From JACCXG01 sp963785755 (GTDB taxonomy: Bacteria; Acidobacteriota; Vicinamibacteria; Vicinamibacterales; 2-12-FULL-66-21), in contig CAWAXG010000058.1 of NCBI GenBank assembly GCA_963785755.1, forward strand, positions 129,783 through 193,782: a stretch of 64,000 bases of DNA. The letters are read 5' to 3'. Under the pieces are notes generated by a model that was not told the DNA's origin, made no database searches, and saw only the letters and a program-made list of their open reading frames with translations. Position numbers and translations under genes: made by a program. This document shows, piece by piece, positions 23,510 through 31,800 of this stretch. Positions within the stretch are counted from its first letter, which is position 1. Each line of letters begins with the position of its first letter.

Positions 23510-25871
23510 CCGCCAGCGCAGTCGCGAGCTCTGGCGTTCGTGCCGCGCCGAGTCTCGCGCGCCCTTTCTGGATGCTGGCGACGATCCGATCGCGATCCGC
23601 GTCGTTGAGCGACGCCGCTTCGACGAGCGCGACCGCCTCGATCAGCACGCGGCGGTCCGCATCGTTGATCGTGGGGCGCACCGAGGGCGGACGCGACGAG
23701 ACGCGAACGAGCGAGAACTCCGCGAGCCGCACGTCGAGGCCGAGGAGCGATCCGGTCACGCGCCAGTCGCGCATGCGATCCGAGCCGGCCACGGGGAACC
23801 GCCACGCGCCGAGTCGGCCGAACAGGCGCAGGCCGAAATCGTGCCGCGCCGCGGCATCGGCGGACTCGATGAGCGTGCGGTCGGCCTGACCGAACGCCAC
23901 CGCATACGCGAGCTCGATCAGCCCGCGCGCCAGGAGGTCGTCGGCAAGCATTTGAAGGGGAGCGACGACCGCGCCGGCATTCTTCGAGGTTCGGACCTCC
24001 TCGGCGGCGCGGCGCAGAGGTGCCAGCACTTTGTCCGATTCCTGCCACTCGATCGCCTGAAGCGCCCGCGCGGCCTTCGCGATCTGCTCCATCGTCGTCG
24101 ACCGCGCCGTCGACCGCGATGCGGTCAGCGCGTCCGCGACTTCGGCGAGCGCGGCCGCTGACGAGAGATAGGGGCGAGCCCGGTCGCCGAGCAGCTTGCC
24201 GAGGCGCGTGCCCTCGGCCCATGACGGATCGACGCGGTAGCGCGTCCCCTCCCAATCGATCAGCGTCGGCTCGGCGGGAACCGCACCGGCGAGCAGGCGG
24301 ACCACCTCACGGTCCAGGGGACCGACCGCATCGTGGTACCGCTGAGTCGAAGGGTCGCCGATCCAGTCAGCCGCACCACCCGGTGGGTTCTGGCCCGTTC
24401 GGCCGTGCGCGTTGATCGCCTCGACCCACCACCGGGCAATGCCGCCTTCGTACTCCTGACGCTCGCTCAATTCGACGGCGGACAACGAGGCAATCAGCGC
24501 CGACACGGCGTCGGTCGACAGGCTCTTGCGGATCGCGGCGCGGGTCAGGAGGGCAATCGAGCCCTGGAACTGTCCCAGCAGCCGGCGCTGCTTCTCGAAA
24601 TCACCGATCGCGGCGAGCTGGCCGGCGCGGCGCGCGGCGATGCCGTACACGGCGGGGTCGGTGACGCGCGCCCGCTCGAGCACCGTGACGAGCGCGGGAT
24701 AGGTGGCGACCGCGTGAACCGAGTCGAGCGCGTCCTGCACGTTCTCCGCCGTGATGCGCTTGATGACCCGCGATGCGAACAGCACCATCTCGTAGGGCTG
24801 GCGCTGGGCGACCGCGCCACCCTTGAAGATCTGATCGCAGAGCCAGGGGAAGTCGGCAGGCTCGCCGCCGGCCAGCGCCTTGGCCGCGCTGGCCGGCGTG
24901 GGCCGACCCTGCGCACCAGCGTCGAACGCGGCAGTCCAGAACGCGCGCGTGCCTGGCAGGCGCGGCGATCCGTCCGCCTCCTGCGCGAGGTCGGCGGCAA
25001 GCAGCGCCGGGTCGAGCGTGGGCCGCCAGAACACCCGTTCGCCAACCTTCCAGATCCCGCCGACGCGTTCGAACACGTCGAAGAGACGCCGGACCGCATT
25101 GACGCGGTCCGCAGGATCCTTGGCGTCGAGGCGCAGCGCGAACCGCAGCTGGGCGGGCGTGAGCTGTGCCATGGCGCCATAGAAGTAGGCGAGCCGGCCT
25201 TCGCCGAGCGTCAACACCGCGCGAATGAAGTCCGCGGCTTCGCGGGGCTCCTTGCCGACGAGCGCGCGCCAGGCTGGTTCGGCCGCCTCGCCACCGGGGA
25301 CCCGCACCACGTTGCCTTCGACGCGCAATGCATCAGCCGCAATCACCAGCGACGGGGCGTGCACCGTCGCGAGCTCCTTCAACAGTTGCGGCTGCGTCGC
25401 GAGCCAGGCACGCGTCGAGTCATCGAGCGAGAGGAGTCCGGCATAGAGCAGCGAGGCGTTCCGGGATCGAAGGATGGAGCTGACCAGCGTTCCGGTGTCC
25501 GCGGTTCCGTTGAACACCGTTTCGTTCCAGATGGCTGGACTCAGCGGCAGCGGCACGGTTTCGGACGGATCAGCCGAGGCGGGAGCTCGATCGAGATGCG
25601 CGAGCAGCGTCTGCAGCAGGGCCTCGCGCGTGTTCTTCTGGACCGTAATCGGCGAGTCGTAGACCCGGCGGATGACTTCGAGGAGAAACAGCCCGCGGTC
25701 GCCTGCCAGCCGATCGCCGAAGACGTTCAACGCGGCGTGCAGACCCCCGCGCAGCGGGATCTCGTGGATCGTGCCCGCTGAAGGCGTGTTCTCGGCGCGC
25801 GCGACGCTGGTGAGCGCAAAGACTCCGAGGACCGCAGCGTGAACAGTGGGAAAGAATCGCCCGCGCAGCAC
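23043..25871 (-). CDS. Large exported protein of unknown function, first gene of VWA operon
   Basis: About 940 residues from a GTG at 25871, which places a signal peptide at the N-terminus (VLRGRFFPTVHAAVLGVFALTSVARAE); an ORF start at 26030 exists but adds Arg/Cys-rich sequence. The body is largely alpha-helical with no domain I can name. Recognisable but unassigned stretches are LLEVIRRVYDSP, LLSLDDSTRAWLATQPQLL, FIRAVLTLGEGRLAYFYGAM and WYEVEAINAHGR-like sequence (actual WWVEAINAHGR). The frame is meaningful down to about 23480 and then continues in the entry at 22964. It is co-transcribed with two VWA proteins, so it is probably their extracytoplasmic partner or scaffold; this is inference from the operon only. 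Confidence 0.7.
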   Translation of the reverse strand: MLRGRFFPTVHAAVLGVFALTSVARAENTPSAGTIHEIPLRGGLHAALNVFGDRLAGDRGLFLLEVIRRVYDSPITVQKNTREALLQTLLAHLDRAPASADPSETVPLPLSPAIWNETVFNGTADTGTLVSSILRSRNASLLYAGLLSLDDSTRAWLATQPQLLKELATVHAPSLVIAADALRVEGNVVRVPGGEAAEPAWRALVGKEPREAADFIRAVLTLGEGRLAYFYGAMAQLTPAQLRFALRLDAKDPADRVNAVRRLFDVFERVGGIWKVGERVFWRPTLDPALLAADLAQEADGSPRLPGTRAFWTAAFDAGAQGRPTPASAAKALAGGEPADFPWLCDQIFKGGAVAQRQPYEMVLFASRVIKRITAENVQDALDSVHAVATYPALVTVLERARVTDPAVYGIAARRAGQLAAIGDFEKQRRLLGQFQGSIALLTRAAIRKSLSTDAVSALIASLSAVELSERQEYEGGIARWWVEAINAHGRTGQNPPGGAADWIGDPSTQRYHDAVGPLDREVVRLLAGAVPAEPTLIDWEGTRYRVDPSWAEGTRLGKLLGDRARPYLSSAAALAEVADALTASRSTARSTTMEQIAKAARALQAIEWQESDKVLAPLRRAAEEVRTSKNAGAVVAPLQMLADDLLARGLIELAYAVAFGQADRTLIESADAAARHDFGLRLFGRLGAWRFPVAGSDRMRDWRVTGSLLGLDVRLAEFSLVRVSSRPPSVRPTINDADRRVLIEAVALVEAASLNDADRDRIVASIQKGRARLGAARTPELATALADEIRISGARRSLLAWVAGTRSRAPRRLAVADRTVLARPRNESGRARTTCVGGSRRAAAGLPVPASARSPAAGRPHRPMGVGNLRLRLCRSQSPPRGDARGLAHAGGAPRVGAPAGHRRSDRHRSESRPGRPAGSRRVRAGAAAGSDGVVSRAADN

Positions 25872-26179
25872 GTGCCACTTCCGCAACTGTACGAAACGTC
25901 GCCACACGCGGCATCCGCGGCACAAATGGATTTCGATGCCCAGGTGTCGCGCTGGCGGCTCGCAGACCTGTATCTGAGCCGCTATTCTCCTCCGGGCCCG
26001 GGAAAAAACAAGGTCAAAATGGAGTGTCACAGGGGTTTTCCCGATGCGTAACGAGTTACAGAAGCCGTAACCGTTTCAAGGGCTTACAGTCAGATCGCAG
26101 GTTCAGCTCTCTGGACGGCCATCGCTCTGATAAGCGAGAAAATGAGGCCGCGCATAGCATAGACGGACGAAAAGCCGGA

Positions 26180-26752
26180 ATGTCGATCCGTCACCTGACC
26201 CGTGCGTGGCTCTGCCTGCTGGTGTGCGTCGGCGCAACCGGCGGCAGCCTGCCTGCTCAGCCGTCGTCCGAGCGGCGGCCGGCCCGCCCCCCGGACATCT
26301 TCTTCCTGCCGACCTGGGAACCGGTCGTTTACGACATGCTGAAGCTCGCTGACGTGACGCGAGACGATGTGGTCTACGACCTCGGCTCGGGCGACGGACG
26401 GATTGTCATCCTCGCCGCGCAGAAATACGGCGCGCGGGGCGTCGGCATCGAGATCGATCCGAAGCTGGTGGCGATTTCGCGCCAGGTCGCGCGCGACGCG
26501 CAGGTAGCCGATCGCGTGACGTTCCTCGAGGGCGATCTCTTCACCGCCAGGATCGCGGATGCCACCGTCGTGACCCTCTTCCTGTCCCCGCAGGTCAATC
26601 GGCGGCTCGAGTCCAAGCTGAAACGCGAGCTTCGCCCCGGCACCCGCATCGTGTCCCATCAGTTCGGGATCGGCGACTGGGCGCCGGACAGGACGATACG
26701 CACGGTGGAAGACGGTTCGAGTCTTTATCTGTGGACGGTGCGAGGGGGCTGA
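26180..26752 (+). CDS. Exported class I SAM-dependent methyltransferase-like protein
   Basis: 190 residues from the ATG at 26180; the upstream in-frame extension to 26024 lacks a signal and looks non-coding. A signal-like segment (WLCLLVCVGATGGSLPAQP) precedes a compact Rossmann methyltransferase: VVYDLGSGDGRIVILAAQ (motif I), GVGIEIDPKLV, RVTFLEGDLF and TLFLSPQVNRRLESKL. The SAM loop is intact. A methyltransferase with a signal peptide is odd because SAM is cytoplasmic; the segment may instead be a membrane anchor. The target is unknown. The REP-like element follows 11 bases after the stop. Confidence 0.82.
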   Translation: MSIRHLTRAWLCLLVCVGATGGSLPAQPSSERRPARPPDIFFLPTWEPVVYDMLKLADVTRDDVVYDLGSGDGRIVILAAQKYGARGVGIEIDPKLVAISRQVARDAQVADRVTFLEGDLFTARIADATVVTLFLSPQVNRRLESKLKRELRPGTRIVSHQFGIGDWAPDRTIRTVEDGSSLYLWTVRGG

Positions 26753-26763
26753 CGATCACGCCC

Positions 26764-26818
26764 GTAGCGCGCCGCTTCAGCGGCGCGACGGCGACGCGGC
26801 GCTAAAGCGCCGCGCTGT
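26764..26818. repeat. REP-like GTAGCGC palindromic element
   Basis: Two hairpins in a row: GCGCCGCTTCAGCGGCGC and GCGGCGCTAAAGCGCCGC. They are bounded by CGTAGCGC on the left and a near-inverse GCGCTGTG on the right. It lies between convergent genes (methyltransferase plus, RDD protein minus). The same design, with different stem sequence, occurs at 47472-47547. Confidence 0.75.
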
Positions 26819-26837
26819 GAGCCCAGAAGCTCTCCTT

Positions 26838-27578
26838 TCACCGCCCGCGAAATTCCGCAGCGATCTCCTCCAGCAACAGTTCATCGGCAATGACCGATTC
26901 GGCCGGAACGTCGAGTCTTGCGCGCATTCGCTCCGCCAGCGATTTTGCGGTGCCGGCTCGCAGGTGATCGGGGAGGCTCCGTCGTCTGGCCAGGAACGTC
27001 TCGATCACGGTGATCTCCTGCGGCGACAGGCGTGCGGCGCCGCGGCGGCTCGTCGCGACGCGGCGCTCGGGGATCTCATGGCGTTCGATCGGCTGTTCGT
27101 GCACCACGACGGTGTCGGCCGCGAGATCGCCGAGGCGTTGGTTGCGCTCGGTGAGGAAGATCGAGAGCAGGCCGACGGTGTAGATGCCGGGCAGCTGATC
27201 GACGATCCGCAGGAGGTTTCTGAGCAGCGCGTCGAACACGGTGATCGGCCGGCCGGATGTGGTGATGACGCGAAGGCGGATCGCGCGCTTGCCCGGCGTC
27301 TGGCCGTTCCAGAGCGCTTCGAATAGGGCGTAGTAGCCGTAGTACAGCACGAAGCCGGCGATCACCAGCCCCGCGAGCGCCCAGGTGCCGAGGGTCGAGT
27401 CGAGATCGATGCGGATGAGGGTGGCGCCGAGGGCGAGCAGTCCGAGGATCGCGAAGCCGCCCAGCTGGATCAGCGTATCGATCGCGACCGCGAGAAAGCG
27501 GCTGCCGGCGCTGGCGAGCGGGAACTCGAGCGCGATTTGCTCCGGTGTCTCGATGGTAAGCTTTTCCGATGCCGGCAC
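26838..27578 (-). CDS. RDD-family membrane protein
   Basis: About 246 residues from a GTG at 27578, giving the usual start region KLTIETPEQIALEFPLA. The RDD domain follows: GSRFLAVAIDTLIQ (with the first Arg-Asp elements), a second helix, WNGQTPGKRAIRLRV, and FDALLRNLLRIVDQLPG, which supplies the closing residues. A cytoplasmic C-terminal helix region of about 80 residues ends the protein. RDD proteins are of mostly unknown transport-related function. The gene is divergent from the SpoIIM-like gene with start codons only a few bases apart, so the two share a promoter region inside coding sequence or are transcribed from outside. Confidence 0.88.
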   Translation of the reverse strand: MPASEKLTIETPEQIALEFPLASAGSRFLAVAIDTLIQLGGFAILGLLALGATLIRIDLDSTLGTWALAGLVIAGFVLYYGYYALFEALWNGQTPGKRAIRLRVITTSGRPITVFDALLRNLLRIVDQLPGIYTVGLLSIFLTERNQRLGDLAADTVVVHEQPIERHEIPERRVATSRRGAARLSPQEITVIETFLARRRSLPDHLRAGTAKSLAERMRARLDVPAESVIADELLLEEIAAEFRGR

Positions 27579-28552
27579 CGGCGCTGTCCTCCCGCTGGAT
27601 CGAAAAACGGAAAGGTCACTGGGAGAGGCTGGAGGCGCTGCTGGAGCGCGGGCGCGGCGGCGTCTCCGTGCTGACGCATCAGGAGCTCCAGGAGCTCGCG
27701 TTATTGTACCGTCAGGCCGCCGCCGATCTCGCGGCGGCGCGCGAGTACGCGGCGAACGCCCAGCTCGCCGCCTATCTGAATCAGCTGCTCGGCCGCGCCC
27801 ACAACCTCGTCTACGCGGCACGGCCGGCCCGCAGCCGCAGCATCATCACCTTCTACCGGCGCACGTTTCCCCAGGTCTTTCGCGAGACGTGGGCGTACAC
27901 CGCGGCCGCGACCGCGCTGTTCGCGGTCGGCGCGCTCGCCGGCATCGGCCTCTCGCTCAGCGATCCCGGCTTTCAACGCTTCGTCCTCGGCGGAACGATG
28001 ATCGACACGATCGACCGCCGCGAGATGTGGACGCATTCGATCCTGTCGGTCAAGCCGCTCGCGTCGAGCGCCATTCTCACCAACAACCTCAGCGTCGCGT
28101 TCAGCGCCTTCGCCCTGGGGATGCTGGCCGGCCTCGGCACCATCTACATCATGGTGTTCAACGGCATCATGATCGGCGTCATCGGCACCGCGTGCCACCG
28201 CGCGGGGATGAGCGTGCCGCTCTGGAGCTTCGTGTCGCCGCACGGCGCCCTCGAGCTGCCGGCGATCTTCATCGCCGGAGGCGCCGGGCTGCTGCTCGCC
28301 CGCGGCATCCTCGCGCCCGGTCTGCTGTCGCGGCGCGACGCGCTGGCCGAATCGGGCGCCGCCGCGATCCGGCTGCTGCTCGGCGTCTTCCCGCTGCTGA
28401 TTCTGGCGGGCATCATCGAAGGCTTCGTGTCGCCCACGCCGATCGACCCCGCCGTCAAGTTCGTGATCGGCGCGGCGCTCTTCGTGTTGCTGTCGCTGTA
28501 TGTCGGCGGGACGGCGCGTGTGGATTCGAGGCTGCCGGTCACGAACCTTTAG
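27569..28552 (+). CDS. SpoIIM/DUF95-family membrane protein
   Basis: 327 residues: a soluble helical N-terminus of about 90 residues (WERLEALLERGRGG, ELALLYRQAAADLA), then six or so membrane helices with the family hallmark NNLSVAFSAFALGMLAGLG and GIMIGVIGTA, and SPHGALELPAIFIAGGAG. Homologues occur with RDD and MoxR/DUF58/DUF4129 genes, as here, although those are about 20 kb away in this window. The function is unknown; a membrane-remodelling or transport role is inferred in the literature by analogy with sporulation SpoIIM. ATG at 27569. Confidence 0.9.
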   Translation: MPAPALSSRWIEKRKGHWERLEALLERGRGGVSVLTHQELQELALLYRQAAADLAAAREYAANAQLAAYLNQLLGRAHNLVYAARPARSRSIITFYRRTFPQVFRETWAYTAAATALFAVGALAGIGLSLSDPGFQRFVLGGTMIDTIDRREMWTHSILSVKPLASSAILTNNLSVAFSAFALGMLAGLGTIYIMVFNGIMIGVIGTACHRAGMSVPLWSFVSPHGALELPAIFIAGGAGLLLARGILAPGLLSRRDALAESGAAAIRLLLGVFPLLILAGIIEGFVSPTPIDPAVKFVIGAALFVLLSLYVGGTARVDSRLPVTNL

Positions 28553-28852
28553 TCTTCCCTGCTGCGACCTTCAAATAACGAAAAAAGACGTGATTTTACT
28601 GGCGATTTTTCGTTGCCGCTGAGCTAGAATTTCCGCCTCTCGATCAATTCCTCGGCGGTGTCGGTGAGCTGCGACCCGGCGCTCGCGCGTGAGCACGTCG
28701 CCGTCTGTTCTGTGCGTCGCCGCTACCCGTGTCCTCCTGGCGCATCGAGGTGAGGGGTCGGCTCCACTCGACCCCTCGTACATCAACCGGTACGAATCAC
28801 TTGGGCGCTCGAGGGCCGCTACATGCGGCCGCCATTTCCTGCGGAGCTGCAG
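28553..28852 (+). promoter_or_regulatory. Upstream region of the giant exported protein gene
   Basis: No gene. AACGAAAAA at 28577-28585 and TTTTTCGTT at 28606-28614 form an exact inverted repeat with a 20-base loop. This could terminate the SpoIIM-like transcript or act as an operator. GCTAGAAT at 28623-28630 resembles a -10 element. A GGAG lies about 9 bases before the preferred start at 28853. Confidence 0.4.
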
Positions 28853-31800
28853 ATGGGTCGAGAGAGCACGCGGCGACGAACCAGTTGGCGCGCGAGCATC
28901 CTGCTCGCCTGTGCGTTTCTTCTCGGCCTCGAGAGTGTGCGCGCCCAACAGGCGCCCTCATCGAGTCCCAACGTCAACGTCATCTCGGGCACCGGCGCGG
29001 ATGGCGATTGGACGCTGCAGCGCCAGAACGAGCCGTCGCTCGCATGCTCGAGCCGTAACCCGCTTCACTGCCTGGCGGGCGCCAACGACTATCGAACGGT
29101 CGACATTCCGTTTCCCGCGAGCGGGGAGAAGATCACCGGTGACGCGTGGCTCGGTTGGTACACGACGCGCGACGGCGGATTGACCTGGCGCACGCGGCTG
29201 CTGCCGGGATTCCCGCAGGACACCTCGCCGGTTGGTCTCGCATCGCCCTTGCGCGGCTACCGCGCCGGTGCCGACCCGGTGGTCCGGGCGGGCACGAACG
29301 GGCTCTTCTACTACGCTGGTCTCGCGTTCAACCGCGAGGAAGGAGGCGGCAGCGCGATCTTCGTCGCCCGATTCACCGACAGCAACAACCAGGAAGGAAC
29401 GGCGGGCGATCCCATCGACTATCTCGGCGCGTCCATCGTCCACCGGATCGGGTCACCGCCAGTCGTGGCGCGTCGTCAGGATCGCCCGGATCGTCGTGCG
29501 CCTGTGACCGCGAGCAAGGCCGCGCCGCGGAATACGCGCGTTCGGGCCGGTGCGGAACAGTCCGACGCGAGTCAGTTGGTCGACAAACCCTGGATTGCCG
29601 TGGACGTCCCACGCGCGGGGGCCCGAACCTGCTCGATCGGGGGAGGCGGCACGGGTGTGCCGCGGCAGACGTTCCCGGGCGGGCGCGTGTATGTGGCGTA
29701 CGCGCTATTCGATGGGCCGGATGAAACCCGCGGGCGGATCATGTTCAGCAGTTCGGCCGACTGCGGCAGCACGTGGAGCGCGCCGCGTCTGCTCGGCCGG
29801 GTGCCGAGCGCCGACGTGAATGACGATGGCGTCGCCGACACCCGTGACGCGTCGCAGGCGGTGGTTACGCTCGGCTCACGCTGCGGCCAGAAGCGCTTTC
29901 TCGAGAACGCAGACATCGACAACAACTGCCGGGTCGATCCGGCGGATCTGTTGTTCATCACGCGCGGCATCGGCCAGCCGGTCCCGACGCAGCCACGGCT
30001 CTCCCAGGGCGTCACGATGGCGATCGACCCGCGGACGGGCGCGCTGCAGCTCGCGTGGCGGCAGTTCAACGACGGCGCGCTCGGCGACGCGATCGTGGCC
30101 ATTCGCACCACTGACGGAGGAGAGAGCTTCGGTCCTCCCACCGTCGTCACCGTGCTCAGGCCGCTCGATCAGGGCACGACCGATACGTCGTTCAGGACCA
30201 ATGCGTTCCCGACCATGGCGTTCGACGGCGCCGGGCGAGTCTATCTCGCCTGGTCGGCGCGAGGGTATGCGAGTCTTCGCCCTGATCCCGTCTCGGGCGA
30301 CGCGAGAGTGGTGCTGTCGTCATCTACGGACGGGAGGACCTGGTCGACACCCGTACCGGTAGAGAACCACAACGAACCCGGCCATCAGATCATGCCGGCG
30401 CTGACGTTTGCGCAGGGGAAGCTTCAGCTGCTCTACTACGACCTGCGCGAAGACAAGTCGCAGCTCTTCGGGCCATACGTCGACGAACAGCCGATCCTCA
30501 ACGGACCGCCGCCTCGCGTGCGGCACACCATCGACGTCCAGGGCGCGCAGGCCGATCCCGGACCGTTCCCGATATTCACGCCGTTCCGCCTGTCGCAATA
30601 TCGGTTCGGCGGGGCGACGGGATCGAAGACGCTCCAGCAGCTCGACTTCAACCCGCCGAATCTCCCCCTCTTCCGGCTGGGCACGACGCCCTTCCTCGGC
30701 GATTACCTGGATGTGGCGCCGGAAACGCCGTTCGTTCGGATTGGATCGACGTGGAGTTTCAATACCGCGGCGACGGCGAATCCCGTGTTTCACGGCATCT
30801 GGACGGACAACCGTGATATCCGGCCGCCGGGCAACGGTGACTGGACCGCCTATACACCGCCTGATCCCCCGTTTGCGCGTCCGACGACGAGCGCCTTCGA
30901 TCCGACACAGACCGTCCCCGCGTGCGTGCCCGGGCAGGCTGGGATGCGCAACCAGAACATCTACACGTCGCGCATCACGAGAGGTCTGGTCGTCGGCGCG
31001 ATCGGGAATACGCGGCGGCTCGACGACATGCAGCGCAGCTTCCCGGTATTCGCGCAGAACGACGGTCGGGTCGTGCGCAGCTATCGGTTGAGGATCGTGA
31101 ACCAGCCCGTTGGCGGTTCGGCGTCCTTCAAACAGTTCGAGCAGCTGACGAGCCTCGACGTGGAGGTCCCGCCGAGGTCCACGGTGGCGAGGACCGTTTT
31201 CGCGCGCTCCACTGCTCCATATGCGCAAGTCAACGTCTCGGTCACCGAGATTGAGGCGCCCGGCGGCGCCGCCGTTCCGGGCGGACAGCAGGGGACGATC
31301 ATCCTGAATCCGGATCCCACCAACCCGGACCTGGAGAACCCCGATCTCGAGAACCCCGACCTCGAGAACCCCGACCTCGAGAATGCCGAAGTCCACAATC
31401 CCGATCTCGAGAACGCAACCGTGCGGAACCCGGACCTCGAGAACCCGGATCTCGAAAACCCCGACCTCGAGAATCCCGACCTCGAGAACGTGACGGTCGC
31501 GAATCCTTCGATTCTCAATCCCGACCTCGAGAACCCGGATCTCGAAAACCCCGATCTCGAGAACCCCGACCTCGAAAACCCGGATCTCGAGAACGCCAAT
31601 CTCGTCAACGGCGGGTTGAGCGACACGACGTGGGTGCTGACCAACAAGGGCAACACTGCCGGGTCATTCACGGTCAAGTTGTCCCTCAACCGGGCGCTGC
31701 CCACCGGTTTCAAGAGTCAGCTGATCGCGCACAAGGTGTATCAGACGCCGGCGGCACTGGGCTGCTCGCTGTTGCAGCAATCGCAGACGGTGCTCCTCGC

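Noticed and set aside
31307..31606. Regular 15-base DNA repeat considered as a CRISPR-like or satellite array
   Set aside because: No spacers, the period is a multiple of three, and synonymous variation preserves the protein unit, so it is coding. No CRISPR array was seen anywhere in the window.
31081..31713. Minus-strand ORF with many FSRSG repeats
   Set aside because: It is the exact antisense reading of the NPDLE tract; no signal, ribosome site or independent support.
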